A DNA stretch of 64,000 nt from an uncultured Lachnospiraceae bacterium (GCA_900317585.1 ONHG01000007.1:50417-114416); one strand, 5' to 3'; shown: positions 38,352 to 48,362, counted from the stretch's first letter. Notes: generated by a model from the sequence alone, not told the origin. A program made the numbers and translations.

Positions 38352-40607
38352 TTATTTCTTCACGCCCTTAGTGTCACGGTTTGCAATGTGCAGCCTGTGA
38401 AGCGCCACCTGCTTTCCCTTTACCTCGACCTCTTTTTCCTCCTGATCATTAAGCAGATAAATGTCAGTAAGCTCATCCTCTCTGTCAAGCCTCATTCCCC
38501 TGACACCTACTGCTGCCTTTTTCTTTTCAGGAATAGTGCCACAGTCGATTCGAAGGAACATTTCCTTCTTTGAACGCATTACCATTGTAGCATTCTCTGA
38601 AAGCATGTCAACAAACAACAGCTCATCATCATCCATGAGTTTTGTAGCCTGCGAGGTCTTTCGTGTCACCACAAACTCAGCACCATCCACAAGCTTTATC
38701 ATGGCTGACTTTGTTCCAAATATAAGCTTGTGCTTTTCAACATCCATAAGAGGCGCTATAAATACTATATCCTCCTTACTGCTGTCATAGTTGCTTACAT
38801 TGTCAATAGGTGTGCCCTTGTCACGGAATTTGCCGTAAGGCAGGTCTAACACCTTGACAAGATGCATGTTTCCGTTGTTTGTGAAAATGCACAGCTTATC
38901 TATATTTTTGACCTTTAATATCAGCTTGTTCTCTGCGTCAGCTGTATCTTTGTTTCTATCATAGGTTGAAGTATCTACTGTCTTCACATAACCGAAGCGA
39001 TCCATAAGCAGCACTACATCCGATACCTCAAGCTCTTTTTTGACCACAACAGCTTCCTCGAGATTGTCAAGCTCCGTGCGTCTGTCCCTTGCATACTCCT
39101 TGCGGAACGCTTTAAGCTCCTTCATAATGACCTTTGCCATGGATGAGCGATGCTCTAAAATATCGCTGTACTCTGCAATCTTTGCCCTGGTCTCCTCGTG
39201 CTCCTTAATCAGAGCCTCAATTTCGAGTCCAATCAGCTTGTACAGACGCATTTCAAGGATAGCAGCTGCCTGCCGCTCAGTAAAGCAAAGCTGGGCTGCC
39301 ATGGCTTCTGAAGCCTTTGACTTGAATTTAATTCCCTCTGTCTCTCCGTTTATGAGACATGCCTTTGCCATTTTCTGGTCACGGCTTCCTCTTAATATTT
39401 CAATAATCAGATCTATCACGTTACAGGCCTTTATGAGTCCCTGCTGTATTTCTTCTTTCTCCTGCTCCTTTGCAAGAAGTGTCTCATACTTTCTTTTTGC
39501 AATCTCATACTGGAAATTGACATGATGCCTTATTATTGGTACAAGACCAAGCGTCTCAGGTCTTCCATTTGCAACGGCCAGCATATTTACACCGAATGTA
39601 TCCTCCAGCTTTGTCTTTTTATACAAAAGGTTCTTAAGTGCCTCAACATCAGCACCCTTTTTAAGCTCTAAGACAATTCTTATTCCCTCTTTCGATGACT
39701 GGTTGGTTATATCCACAATATCCGTTGTCGCTTTTGACTCGACAAGTGAATAGACATCATTTAAGAATTTTCCTATATTGGCACCAATCATTGTGTATGG
39801 GATTTCTGTAATGACAAGCTTATCCTTTCCTGCCTTTCCCTTTTCTATTTCGATTCTTCCACGGATTTTTATCTTTCCCTGTCCGGTCTCATATATTGCT
39901 GCAAGATCATCCCGATTTGCAACAATGCCTCCTGTCGGAAAATCCGGTCCCTTTATATACTGCATCATCTCGGCTGTGGTGATATCAGGATTTTTCATAT
40001 AAGCAATCACACCGTCCACCACCTCGCCAAAATTGTGTGGCGGAATGCTTGTCGCCATGCCTACTGCTATACCCTCAGCTCCATTTATCAAAAGGTTCGG
40101 CACCTTGACCGGAAGCACCTCTGGCTCTTTTTCTGTCTCGTCGTAGTTTGGAATGAAATCAACCACATTTTTGTCAAGATCAGCAAGGTAGGCTTCCTGT
40201 GTGATTTTTTGAAGTCTTGCCTCAGTATAACGCATGGCAGCGGCTCCGTCTCCTTCGATTGAGCCAAAATTACCGTGTCCATCGATAAGCGGCATGCCCT
40301 TTTTGAAGTCCTGTGCCAAAACAACCATCGCATCATAGATTGACGAATCACCATGTGGATGATATTTACCCATTGTATCACCGACTATACGCGCACTCTT
40401 TCGGTATGGCTTGTCGTACCTGATGCCCAGCTCATGCATATCATAAAGTGTACGCCTTTGTACAGGCTTAAGCCCATCGCGCACATCCGGCAGGGCTCTT
40501 GCTATAATGACACTCATCGCATAGTCAATATATGATTTCTGCATCAGCTCCGAATATTCGGTCTGAATTATATTGTTGTCTACATTGTTATCTATATTTC
40601 TATCCAT
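38352..40607 (-). CDS. Type II topoisomerase subunit A, ParC/GyrA-like
   Basis: DNA cleavage subunit, 751 aa, homologous to GyrA/ParC. Catalytic Tyr127 lies in [11 protein letters not shown]. The quinolone-site region [15 protein letters not shown] keeps serine 88 and aspartate 92. The C-terminal beta-pinwheel is short and shows [12 protein letters not shown] but no QRRGGKG GyrA box, which argues for a topoisomerase IV-like enzyme. It pairs with the B subunit 70 bp upstream; a repeat fragment lies in the gap. Whether the cell calls this gyrase or topo IV cannot be settled here. Confidence 0.9.
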   Translation of the reverse strand: MDRNIDNNVDNNIIQTEYSELMQKSYIDYAMSVIIARALPDVRDGLKPVQRRTLYDMHELGIRYDKPYRKSARIVGDTMGKYHPHGDSSIYDAMVVLAQDFKKGMPLIDGHGNFGSIEGDGAAAMRYTEARLQKITQEAYLADLDKNVVDFIPNYDETEKEPEVLPVKVPNLLINGAEGIAVGMATSIPPHNFGEVVDGVIAYMKNPDITTAEMMQYIKGPDFPTGGIVANRDDLAAIYETGQGKIKIRGRIEIEKGKAGKDKLVITEIPYTMIGANIGKFLNDVYSLVESKATTDIVDITNQSSKEGIRIVLELKKGADVEALKNLLYKKTKLEDTFGVNMLAVANGRPETLGLVPIIRHHVNFQYEIAKRKYETLLAKEQEKEEIQQGLIKACNVIDLIIEILRGSRDQKMAKACLINGETEGIKFKSKASEAMAAQLCFTERQAAAILEMRLYKLIGLEIEALIKEHEETRAKIAEYSDILEHRSSMAKVIMKELKAFRKEYARDRRTELDNLEEAVVVKKELEVSDVVLLMDRFGYVKTVDTSTYDRNKDTADAENKLILKVKNIDKLCIFTNNGNMHLVKVLDLPYGKFRDKGTPIDNVSNYDSSKEDIVFIAPLMDVEKHKLIFGTKSAMIKLVDGAEFVVTRKTSQATKLMDDDELLFVDMLSENATMVMRSKKEMFLRIDCGTIPEKKKAAVGVRGMRLDREDELTDIYLLNDQEEKEVEVKGKQVALHRLHIANRDTKGVKK

Positions 40608-40632
40608 GTCTTTCTCCGATTATAAATACTGC

Positions 40633-40683
40633 TTAACTATTCAGAACCACTGAGAACCAAAAGCAGAAGCGTCATGCTTACAC
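40633..40683. repeat. Repeat-family fragment across the topoisomerase B stop codon
   Basis: From TTAACTATTCAGAACCACTG through GAGAACC, AAAAGCAGAAGCGTCATGCTT this matches the right arm of the 54232-54427 element (read in reverse: TAACTATTCAGAACCACTGA, GAAC, then GCGTCATGCTTGCA). The similarity reaches into the stop codon of the B subunit gene (TAA at 40678-40680, where the element has CAA). Confidence 0.65.
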
Positions 40684-42600
40684 ATCCAGCTCCGCGTCAT
40701 GCGCATGCTCGTATATGAACTCTTTTCTCGGTGGCACATCACTACCCATAAGCAGTGATGTTACATCATTTGCCAGGCGCCCATCCTCTATTTCAATACG
40801 CTTTAGCATCCTTGTTGCGGGATTTAGTGTGGTATCCCAGAGCTGATCCGCATCCATCTCTCCAAGACCCTTATATCTTTGCAACGTAAACTTGCCTGTA
40901 TGTGTCTTTCTGTACTTGTCAAGCTCCGCATCGTCATACAAATATTTTTCCTCGCCCTTTGACGGAATAGCCTTGTAAAGCGGAGGCATGGCAACATATA
41001 CATGTCCCTCTAAAATAAGCTCAGGCATAAACCTGAAGAACAGAGTCAAAAGCAGTGTGGAGATATGAGCTCCGTCCACATCGGCATCGGCCATAATGAT
41101 GATTTTGTCATAGCGAAGCTTTGTTATATCAAAATCATTTCCATACCCTTCCGAAAATCCGCAGCCAAACGCATTTATCATTGTCTTTATTTCAGCGTTT
41201 GCCAGTACCTTATCAATACTTGCCTTTTCAACATTCAAAATCTTGCCTCGAATCGGCATGATTGCCTGAAACATACGGTTTCTTGCCATCTTTGCCGAGC
41301 CTCCGGCCGAATCTCCCTCGACTATAAAAATCTCGCACTTAGAAGCATCCCTGCTCTCACAGTTTGCAAGCTTTCCGTTTGAATCAAAGGAAAACTTCTG
41401 CTTTGTGAGCAGATTGGTCTTTGCCTTCTCCTCAGCTTTTCTAATCTTTGCTGCCTTCTCGGCACATGATATTACCGTCTTTAAGACCTCAAGATTCTTG
41501 TCAAAATAAAGCGGTACCTCATCATTTGTCACCTTGGCAGTAGCACGGTTTGCATCCTGATTATCAAGCTTTGTCTTTGTCTGACCCTCGAATCTAGGGT
41601 CAGGATGCTTTACTGACACTACAGCAGTCATGCCGTTTCTGACATCTGCTCCGTTGAAATTCGCATCCTTGTCCTTTAATATACCAAGCTCTCTGGCATA
41701 TGAATTTATAATACCTGTAAAGGCTGTCTTAAAACCTGTGATATGCGCTCCACCCTCAGAATTGTATATATTGTTGCAAAAACCTAGAATATTCTCATGG
41801 AACTCGCTTGTATACTGAAAAGCCACCTCAACCTTTATATTCTCACTCTCTCCTGTAAAGTAAATGACATCATGCAGCTTTTCTATATTTTTATTCAAAT
41901 CCTTTACAAAACCGATAATACCCTCAGGCTCATGATACTCAATATGCTCTGTCTCATCGCCTCGTTTGTCCTCGTATATGATGGTAAGCTTCGGATTGAG
42001 ATACGCTGTCTCCTTCAGTCTGTTCTTTACATCCTCTTCTTTGAATCTCGTCTTCTCAAAAATCTCAGGATCCGGCAGGAAATTAATCCTTGTTCCTGTC
42101 TTTTTGGTTTTGCCTAAAGTAGGAAGCAGTCCATTTTCAAGCTCAACAACAGGAACACCCTTTTCATATCTGTCATGGTGGATAAAGCCATCTCTGCATA
42201 TCTCCACATCCATATATGTGGATAATGCATTTACAACCGACGAACCAACTCCGTGCAGACCTCCACTGGTCTTGTATACAGAATTGTCGAATTTTCCTCC
42301 GGCGTGCAGTGTAGAAAATACAACTCGTGCCGCAGATACGCCCTTTGCATGCATACCTACAGGTATTCCACGTCCGTTATCCTCTACCGTACACGAACCA
42401 TTTTTCTCAAGAGTTACTCTTATGGTATCACAGGCACCTGCGAGATGCTCATCTACTGAGTTGTCCACAATCTCATATATCAGATGGTTTAGTCCCTTGG
42501 TTGTGACACTTCCTATATACATACCCGGTCTTTTTCTGACTGCCTCAAGTCCTTCTAAAATTGCTATACTCTTCTCATCGTATGTTTGCTTCTTGGCCAT
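40678..42600 (-). CDS. Type II topoisomerase subunit B, ParE/GyrB-like
   Basis: ATPase and Toprim subunit, 640 aa. The GHKL ATPase is seen in EAVRKRPGMYIGS and YEIVDNSVDEHLAG, with GGLHGVGSSVVNALS; the Toprim domain has FIVEGDSAGGSAKMARNR and MADADVDGAHI; the C-terminal LQRYKGLGEMDADQLWDTT is standard. It is the upstream partner of the A subunit. The gene ends inside a fragment of the repeat family, so its last codons may have been altered by that insertion. Confidence 0.94.
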   Translation of the reverse strand: MAKKQTYDEKSIAILEGLEAVRKRPGMYIGSVTTKGLNHLIYEIVDNSVDEHLAGACDTIRVTLEKNGSCTVEDNGRGIPVGMHAKGVSAARVVFSTLHAGGKFDNSVYKTSGGLHGVGSSVVNALSTYMDVEICRDGFIHHDRYEKGVPVVELENGLLPTLGKTKKTGTRINFLPDPEIFEKTRFKEEDVKNRLKETAYLNPKLTIIYEDKRGDETEHIEYHEPEGIIGFVKDLNKNIEKLHDVIYFTGESENIKVEVAFQYTSEFHENILGFCNNIYNSEGGAHITGFKTAFTGIINSYARELGILKDKDANFNGADVRNGMTAVVSVKHPDPRFEGQTKTKLDNQDANRATAKVTNDEVPLYFDKNLEVLKTVISCAEKAAKIRKAEEKAKTNLLTKQKFSFDSNGKLANCESRDASKCEIFIVEGDSAGGSAKMARNRMFQAIMPIRGKILNVEKASIDKVLANAEIKTMINAFGCGFSEGYGNDFDITKLRYDKIIIMADADVDGAHISTLLLTLFFRFMPELILEGHVYVAMPPLYKAIPSKGEEKYLYDDAELDKYRKTHTGKFTLQRYKGLGEMDADQLWDTTLNPATRMLKRIEIEDGRLANDVTSLLMGSDVPPRKEFIYEHAHDAELDV

Positions 42601-42638
42601 ACTTGTCTCCTACTTCTTTAAATTGCGTAATAATTCTA

Positions 42639-43736
42639 TTATCTGCCTTGCCTGCTATCCTTGATATGTGCTAACACCATCGTAGCTATTTTGAATATCA
42701 TAGCATCATCAAAGGTTCTTATATCAAGCCCTATCGCCTTCTCAATACGCTCAAGTCTGTAAACAAGCGTATTTCTATGCACATAAAGCTGTCTTGCCGT
42801 TTCTGAAATGTTCAGATTGTTCTCGAAGAACTTGGAGATTGTAGACATTGCCTCCTCGTCATCAAGTATCTGTGGCACCTCATCACCAAATACCTCACGG
42901 ATAAACATCTCACACAGACTCATTGGAAGCTGATAAATAAGTCTTCCTATGCCCAGCCTGCCATATGCCATAATTTCCTTTTCCACGTAAAACAGCCTGC
43001 CGACCTCAAGCGCCATTTTTGCCTCCTGATAAGACTCTGCAATCTTTGGAAGAATCTCCGTCGGATTGCCATAGCCCACCCGTACCTTAATCATAGCTTC
43101 TGCAAGCAGATTGTCAACCAGACTTCCTGCAATAGATGAAAGCTTTTCCTGAAGCTTTGGTGAATCTATGTCCTCAACATCCTTTACCAGCACAGCATTA
43201 TGTTCATCCATCGCCACCACAAAATCACCGCTTTTGATATCAGCCAGATTCTTTACAAGCTCAACAGCTATCTCATTGCTGTTCTTTCCGGTATCTATAA
43301 CATATACTACTCGTTTTCTGTTTTCAATATGTAATTTCTTGGCACGGTTTATTATATCAGAACCAAGCATATTGCCAAGAAGAATATTCTGAATAAAATT
43401 ATTTCTGTCATATCGCTCTGACTCACCGTGCACAAGTGTACGAATCTGACAAACTGCCATCCTGCCTATTACAAGATTCTCACTTGTATACGGACAGAAC
43501 ATTACGAGCACATACTCAAGCTCTGAATCAATTTCAACCGCAAATGCTATTGCACCGTTTTTTTCCCTAACATCCTCTTCGGATACTATAAACTCCTTCA
43601 CAAAAATGTCGCTATGTTCCGGCTCTTCCACCGTACCTGTCAGATGCTTTCCCTTGGCTGAGTATAAAATCGCATCAAACGAAGTAATATTTTTTATTTC
43701 CTCAAGTGATTTTTTCAGTTTCTGATTCGTAATCAT
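42639..43736 (-). CDS. CdaR/PucR-family transcriptional regulator
   Basis: A 365-aa regulator. The C-terminal HTH_30 domain reads LNISETARQLYVHRNTLVYRLERIEKAIGLDIRTFDD, typical of CdaR and PucR regulators. The middle has a GGDEF-like-derived CdaR domain (IKVRVGYGNPTEILPKIAESYQEA). The N-terminal sensor-like part (1-130) is weakly conserved. CdaR senses sugar acids in E. coli. Here it lies between an MsmK-type ATPase gene and the topoisomerase genes, all on one strand, and the inducer is unknown. Confidence 0.88.
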   Translation of the reverse strand: MITNQKLKKSLEEIKNITSFDAILYSAKGKHLTGTVEEPEHSDIFVKEFIVSEEDVREKNGAIAFAVEIDSELEYVLVMFCPYTSENLVIGRMAVCQIRTLVHGESERYDRNNFIQNILLGNMLGSDIINRAKKLHIENRKRVVYVIDTGKNSNEIAVELVKNLADIKSGDFVVAMDEHNAVLVKDVEDIDSPKLQEKLSSIAGSLVDNLLAEAMIKVRVGYGNPTEILPKIAESYQEAKMALEVGRLFYVEKEIMAYGRLGIGRLIYQLPMSLCEMFIREVFGDEVPQILDDEEAMSTISKFFENNLNISETARQLYVHRNTLVYRLERIEKAIGLDIRTFDDAMIFKIATMVLAHIKDSRQGR

Positions 43737-43828
43737 ATTCTTATCCTCTCATTACTGTTCTGACGCAGGCAAGTAAAAAGCTTCCACAAGTCATAAGCTG
43801 TAACCCTGCTATAATTTAACACCATAAC

Positions 43829-43863
43829 TTAACTTTTCAGAACCTCACACACATTAGCAAAAG
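43829..43863. repeat. Short diverged repeat-family fragment
   Basis: TTAACTTTTCAGAACCTCAC then ACACATTAGCAAAAG resembles the left end of the 54232-54427 element (TAACTATTCACAACCACC..CATTCGCAAAA). It lies next to the MsmK terminator. The match is imperfect. Confidence 0.4.
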
Positions 43864-43867
43864 AAAA

Positions 43868-43892
43868 CCGGGTGTAAATTATACACCCGGTC
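43868..43892 (-). terminator. Terminator of the MsmK-type gene
   Basis: Stem ACCGGGTGTA/TACACCCGGT with a 5-nt loop, followed on the minus strand by TTTTCTTTT; 30 bp after the stop codon. Confidence 0.85.
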
Positions 43893-43923
43893 TGTCAATT
43901 TACAACTATTTAATTTTAACGAA

Positions 43924-45036
43924 CTAGTTGGTAATTGTCAATTCAGTTTCTTTGTCAAATACATGAATCTTGTTTGGATCAAATGCAAGCTCAATGTGAT
44001 CACCGTAACGAGCCGGTGTATCTGAATCAACTCTTGCTGACATATTTGCACCTGCAACTGTAAAGTATAATAATACCTCTGCACCAAGTAACTCATATCC
44101 TGTAACATCTGAATCAATCTTGCATGAAGCAAATTTATCAAGATGCTCTGCTGAATCGTAGATATCCTCTGGTCTGATACCGAATACTACATTCTTTCCA
44201 GCATATCCGCCATCGATAAGCTTCTTAGCCTTTGCCTCAGGAAGCTCAACCTGATATTTGTCAAATTTAAGGAATGCCTTTGCTCCCTCAACAACACACT
44301 GAGCATCTACAAAGTTCATCTGTGGTGATCCGATGAATCCTGCAACGAACAGGTTGTTTGGCTGATTGTAAAGCTTCTGTGGGCTGTCTACCTGCATGAT
44401 AACACCATCTTTAAGAACAACGATTCTTGTTCCAAGTGTCATAGCCTCTGTCTGATCATGTGTAACGTAGATAATTGTTGCACCTAATCTGTTATGTAAT
44501 GAAGAAATCTCAGATCTCATCTGTACACGAAGCTTTGCATCAAGGTTTGATAAAGGCTCATCCATAAGGAATACCTTAGGATTACGAACGATTGCACGAC
44601 CCATGGCAACTCGCTGTCTCTGTCCACCTGAAAGAGCCTTTGGCTTACGGTCTAATAATTTCTCAAGGTCAAGGATTCTTGCTGCCTCCTCAACTTTTGC
44701 CTTAATCTCATCCTTTGGAACTTTTCTGAGCTTAAGTCCAAATGCCATGTTGTCAAATACTGTCATATGTGGGTAAAGAGCGTAGTTCTGGAATACCATT
44801 GCGATATCACGGTCCTTAGGCTCTACGTCATTCATAAGCTTTCCGTCGATGATAAGCTCTCCTGAAGAAATCTCCTCAAGACCTGCAATCATACGAAGTG
44901 TTGTTGATTTTCCACATCCTGAAGGTCCTACGAAGATGATGAACTCCTTATCTTCTACTTCAAGGTTGAAATCCTTAACTGCCTCAAATCCGTTTGGATA
45001 AACTTTGCAAATGTTCTTTAATGATAAACTTGCCAT
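43924..45036 (-). CDS. msmK: Sugar ABC transporter ATPase, MsmK/UgpC type
   Basis: A shared ATP-binding subunit for carbohydrate importers. Walker A is FVGPSGCGKSTTLRMIAG, the signature LSGGQRQRVAMGRAIVRNP, Walker B VFLMDEPLSNLDAKLR, and the C-terminal 130 residues form the TOBE/OB regulatory fold of the MalK type. It stands alone without permease or binding-protein genes, as does msmK in many Firmicutes where one ATPase serves several transporters. Upstream is a paired TTGACGATA repeat and a palindrome, so regulation by a carbohydrate signal is possible. Confidence 0.92.
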   Translation of the reverse strand: MASLSLKNICKVYPNGFEAVKDFNLEVEDKEFIIFVGPSGCGKSTTLRMIAGLEEISSGELIIDGKLMNDVEPKDRDIAMVFQNYALYPHMTVFDNMAFGLKLRKVPKDEIKAKVEEAARILDLEKLLDRKPKALSGGQRQRVAMGRAIVRNPKVFLMDEPLSNLDAKLRVQMRSEISSLHNRLGATIIYVTHDQTEAMTLGTRIVVLKDGVIMQVDSPQKLYNQPNNLFVAGFIGSPQMNFVDAQCVVEGAKAFLKFDKYQVELPEAKAKKLIDGGYAGKNVVFGIRPEDIYDSAEHLDKFASCKIDSDVTGYELLGAEVLLYFTVAGANMSARVDSDTPARYGDHIELAFDPNKIHVFDKETELTITN

Positions 45037-45120
45037 TTTAAAAATACCTCCTAAGTATTATGTACATATATGTAACTGTTCAGCGTTCTGACTGTCTGTT
45101 ACCTTGTTTCTTTGTATCTT

Positions 45121-45200
45121 TATAATACAAAACTTATCGTCAATTGGCTATCGTCAATCCGCCAAATAATTTAACAGGTTGTTGTCATTATGACGAAACA
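45121..45200 (-). promoter_or_regulatory. Possible operator region of msmK
   Basis: On the minus strand TTGACGATA occurs twice with a 14-bp period (45135-45158 region), and a palindrome GTCATTATGAC lies about 25 bp further upstream (about 45183-45194). Both are within 160 bp of the msmK start. No -10 element was placed with confidence. Confidence 0.3.
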
Positions 45201-45251
45201 CAGTCTGATATCAAACCACTTACAGGGCGATTACCGCAATAAACGTACTAC

Positions 45252-45890
45252 TTACAGCTTAGAATATCCAAAACCATTGACCATAGCCTCAATCGGCAGC
45301 CCCTTCTTACAGAATGGACACTCAGTAACAGGATATGTCTGATAGTTTACCACATCATCATCATCAAACAGCTTATCAATCTTCACTCCATTGACCTCAT
45401 CGATGGTTGAGAATATGGATGCAACACATGTGACCATACCGCCATAATAGTTGATACACTCCATCGCTCTTCTGATTGTCTCACCTGTTGTGGTAGTTGC
45501 CAGAAGAAGTACAACATGCTTGCCATCTATAGCACCCTTATTATTATCTCTGAAAAGCATCTGTCCGTTGTTAATCTCAGGCGATACAACGTAAATTGTC
45601 TCGTGCTTATTCACAGACATAAGTCCGTTTCTCTCAATCTCCTGACTTAAGAATGCACCAATCATTTCTGTTCCATCCATACATACGATTGTATCTATAT
45701 ATGAATGATGCGGTACCTTGGTGTAAAGAGCCTTTGCAGCTTCCTTTGCCTCGGACACACGGGTCTTGATGCTTGTCACATCTACATAATAATTAATATG
45801 TGAATGACTTGTAGCAAAATGTCCCGGTATAGCATGCAGATTTAAGCCTGCACTCTCCTTTGATTTAAATTTTACAATACGATTTTCCAT
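45252..45890 (-). CDS. PRTase-fold protein, orotate phosphoribosyltransferase-like
   Basis: A 212-aa protein of the phosphoribosyltransferase fold. The PRPP loop reads HVVLLLATTTTGETI: the TTGET turn is intact, but the two acidic residues that precede it by two positions in active enzymes are replaced by leucine and alanine. A C-terminal CPFC motif and MVNGFGYSKL follow. The loss of the acidic pair suggests a binding or regulatory role and not orotate conversion. It is a single gene between msmK and dut, behind a short AT-rich tandem repeat and a 20-bp palindrome. Confidence 0.7.
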   Translation of the reverse strand: MENRIVKFKSKESAGLNLHAIPGHFATSHSHINYYVDVTSIKTRVSEAKEAAKALYTKVPHHSYIDTIVCMDGTEMIGAFLSQEIERNGLMSVNKHETIYVVSPEINNGQMLFRDNNKGAIDGKHVVLLLATTTTGETIRRAMECINYYGGMVTCVASIFSTIDEVNGVKIDKLFDDDDVVNYQTYPVTECPFCKKGLPIEAMVNGFGYSKL

Positions 45891-45924
45891 GATAAGTCCC
45901 CCTTTTCAAGTAAAGATTAGTTTT

Positions 45925-45944
45925 AGTTGTAACTATGTACAACT
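45925..45944. promoter_or_regulatory. Palindrome upstream of the PRTase-like gene
   Basis: AGTTGTA, six-base spacer, TACAACT, 35 bp upstream of the start codon. It has the shape of an operator for a dimeric regulator, but no family can be named. Confidence 0.3.
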
Positions 45945-45985
45945 GTATATATGTATATATGTATATATGTATATATGTATTTATA
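45944..45985. repeat. Short tandem repeat (TATATATG)n
   Basis: About four and a half copies of an 8-bp unit, followed by two copies of a TTTAATATATCTA-like unit ending near 46018. Noncoding, between dut and the PRTase-like gene. Confidence 0.8.
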
Positions 45986-46066
45986 TATCTGTTTAATATA
46001 TCTATTTAATATATCTATTATTTGTTTATCTCTATATTTTTTTTCATTATACAGCTTCATTTGTGA

Positions 46067-46504
46067 TTAATTAGATCCTGTAGAACCGAATCCACAGGCA
46101 CCACGCTTCGTATCAGAAAGCTCTGACACCTCATTAAACTCAACAGCCAGATATGGCATAACCACAAGCTGCGCTATACGATCCCCTGGATTAATAGTGC
46201 GTGCCTGCGTTCCATCATTGTGAAGAGCCACAATATACTCTCCCCTGTAATCACTGTCACACACACCCACGCAGTTTGCCGGGCGAAGTGCCTGCTTTGC
46301 TGCCAGACCGCTTCTGGCAAAGACTGCTCCAAAATATCCGTCAGGAATCTCTATGGAAAGCCCAGTGCCTATCTTTGCTGTCTCATGAGGCTCTATGACA
46401 ACCTCCTCTGTAATGTCGGCATATAAATCATAGCCTGCTGCATATTCACTTCCCCTTGTAGGGATTTTTGCTGTAGTTGTCAGTTTTTTTATATTTATTT
46501 TCAT
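46067..46504 (-). CDS. dut: dUTP diphosphatase
   Basis: Trimeric enzyme that hydrolyses dUTP to dUMP, keeping uracil out of DNA. Motifs are AAGYDLYADI (1), ARSGLAAKQ (2), VGVCDSDYRGEYIVALHN (3), GDRIAQLVVMP (4) and the C-terminal RGACGFGSTG (5). The ATG at 46504 behind AAGGGAAA gives 145 aa, the family norm; the longer frame to 46561 is not supported by similarity. It precedes gpsA in orientation and is 70 bp downstream of it. Confidence 0.96.
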   Translation of the reverse strand: MKINIKKLTTTAKIPTRGSEYAAGYDLYADITEEVVIEPHETAKIGTGLSIEIPDGYFGAVFARSGLAAKQALRPANCVGVCDSDYRGEYIVALHNDGTQARTINPGDRIAQLVVMPYLAVEFNEVSELSDTKRGACGFGSTGSN

Positions 46505-46574
46505 TTTATAATTTCCCTTGATGCTATTTATATATGACTGTCTATAGCCATTTAATACCAAACCTATGTGCTAA

Positions 46575-47585
46575 TTATTCCCACTCAAGACTTGAGTGCT
46601 CAATCTTCCTGTCACGAAGCATAAGCTCAGAGACAGCCTCCTTTGCAGGCTTATCCTCAAAAAGCACTCTGTTTACTTCCTCGATAATCGGCATCCTGAC
46701 ATCATATTTCTCTGCAAGGGCAAGTGCAGCCTTTGCTGAATAGATACCCTCTACAACCATCTTGACTTCTTTTGTTGCTTCATCCATTGTGTATCCCTGG
46801 CCTATAAGCATTCCAGCCTTTCTATTTCGGCTATGACGGCTCTCACATGTAACAATAAGGTCGCCGATACCAGTCAGTCCAAAAAGTGTCTCCGCCTTTG
46901 CTCCCATCTCAATCGCAAGCACAGATATTTCTGCAATTCCTCTGGTAATAAGCGCTGCCTTTGTATTATCCCCATAGCCAAGTCCGTCTGCCATGCCTGC
47001 TGCAAGTGCTATGACATTCTTGAGGGAGCCTCCCAGCTCCATTCCAAGTACATCAGGACTGGTATACACACGAAATACCTCATTCATAAAAAGATCCTGT
47101 ACTATCTCAGCGGTCTTCTGTGTCCTTGCTCCTGCAACAACAGTCGTAGGAAGCAGCTGTCCGACCTCCTCTGCATGTGAAGGTCCACACATTACAGCCA
47201 CATCAGCGCAAGGTATCTCACTCTCTACCACATCAGATATGGTCATAAGAGTGTTTTCTTCAATTCCCTTTGCCACACAGACAATTATCTGCCCATCCTT
47301 CACAAAAGGAGCCATCACCTTTGCTGTGCTTCTGGTAAAAACAGACGGTACCGCAAGTACAAGTATATCGTTATTTTTGATTGTTTCCTCTATATCTGTT
47401 GTAAAGGTAATGCTATCCGGAAGCTTTACTCCAGGAAGCTTATCAATATGCTCATGCTTTTCTTTAAGCATATCAATCTCGCTCTCCACTATTGACCATA
47501 TTTCAACATAATGTCCGTTATTTGCAAGCACCAGGGATAATGCTGTTCCCCAGCTTCCTGCACCTATAATACCAACTCTACTCAT
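46575..47585 (-). CDS. gpsA: Glycerol-3-phosphate dehydrogenase (NAD(P)+)
   Basis: Makes sn-glycerol 3-phosphate from DHAP for phospholipid synthesis. The N-terminal Rossmann motif VGIIGAGSWGTALS and the catalytic-lysine region MELGGSLKNVIALAAGMADGLGYGDN are clear, with CESRHSRNRKAG after it. The length of 336 aa is normal. It belongs to a phospholipid block with plsY and der upstream, the same order seen in other Clostridia (der-plsY-gpsA). Confidence 0.97.
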   Translation of the reverse strand: MSRVGIIGAGSWGTALSLVLANNGHYVEIWSIVESEIDMLKEKHEHIDKLPGVKLPDSITFTTDIEETIKNNDILVLAVPSVFTRSTAKVMAPFVKDGQIIVCVAKGIEENTLMTISDVVESEIPCADVAVMCGPSHAEEVGQLLPTTVVAGARTQKTAEIVQDLFMNEVFRVYTSPDVLGMELGGSLKNVIALAAGMADGLGYGDNTKAALITRGIAEISVLAIEMGAKAETLFGLTGIGDLIVTCESRHSRNRKAGMLIGQGYTMDEATKEVKMVVEGIYSAKAALALAEKYDVRMPIIEEVNRVLFEDKPAKEAVSELMLRDRKIEHSSLEWE

Positions 47586-47708
47586 TTCCTATGCCTCATA
47601 TTTTATATAATTTATTGTAATCGAAAAACTACTATTTGTATATATCAAAACTTCTCTGTTATTGCATATATCAAAACAGCAATGTTAATTACTTATTAAT
47701 AAAGATTC

Positions 47709-48362
47709 TTACTTTGCCTTCTGACCAAATTTATTTTCAGTTCCGCTTAAAAGTCTCTTGATATTGGCTCTGTGTCGCCAGATAGCCATCGCCGTAAAAC
47801 AAGCAGCAAGTATATCAAACTCGACCGCATAATTGCCACTTACTCCAAGCAGCCCCATATGGTTAAACACAATTGCCTGAATCAGAAACGATATAACAAC
47901 CAGTATAGAACCAAGCGAGACATATCTTGTTATGGCTACAGCAAAAATAAACAATACCAGGCATATCGGAGCCGCAATCGGACATACGGCAAGTATTACA
48001 CCTGATGTACATGCTATTCCCTTTCCTCCCTTAAAATTAAGAAAGAACGGAAAATTGTGTCCAAGCACCGCTCCAAAGCCTGCATAAAGCTCTATGCATT
48101 TAACAGCCTGTGGGTATGTATTTCTATATATGAAATAAAATATCAAAACCGCTATGATTGCCTTGAACAAATCACCAAAGAAAGTAACTGCACCAGCCTT
48201 CCATCCAAGTGTCCGAAGCGTATTGGTGGTGCCTGAATTACCGCTTCCATGCTCTCTTACATCTATTCCATGTGCCTTACCATAAAAATATCCGGTCTGA
48301 AAGGTTCCAAAGAAATACCCTACGACCAATGCTAAAATCCTAGCCAGTATCATTTTACTCAT
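47709..48362 (-). CDS. plsY: Glycerol-3-phosphate acyltransferase PlsY
   Basis: Membrane acyltransferase that uses acyl-phosphate to make lysophosphatidic acid. About five membrane segments are seen, with the conserved loops [34 protein letters not shown] and the C-terminal [13 protein letters not shown]. The ATG at 48362 is chosen because its first eight bases overlap the end of der (ATGAGTAA), giving translational coupling and 217 aa; the longer frame reads through der. GpsA, the next gene, makes its substrate. Confidence 0.95.
   Translation of the reverse strand: MSKMILARILALVVGYFFGTFQTGYFYGKAHGIDVREHGSGNSGTTNTLRTLGWKAGAVTFFGDLFKAIIAVLIFYFIYRNTYPQAVKCIELYAGFGAVLGHNFPFFLNFKGGKGIACTSGVILAVCPIAAPICLVLFIFAVAITRYVSLGSILVVISFLIQAIVFNHMGLLGVSGNYAVEFDILAACFTAMAIWRHRANIKRLLSGTENKFGQKAK

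Noticed and set aside
45944-46018. AT-rich tandem repeats as an origin or iteron set
   Set aside because: Simple (TATATATG)n and TTTAATATATCTA repeats, with no DnaA boxes or replication gene nearby.
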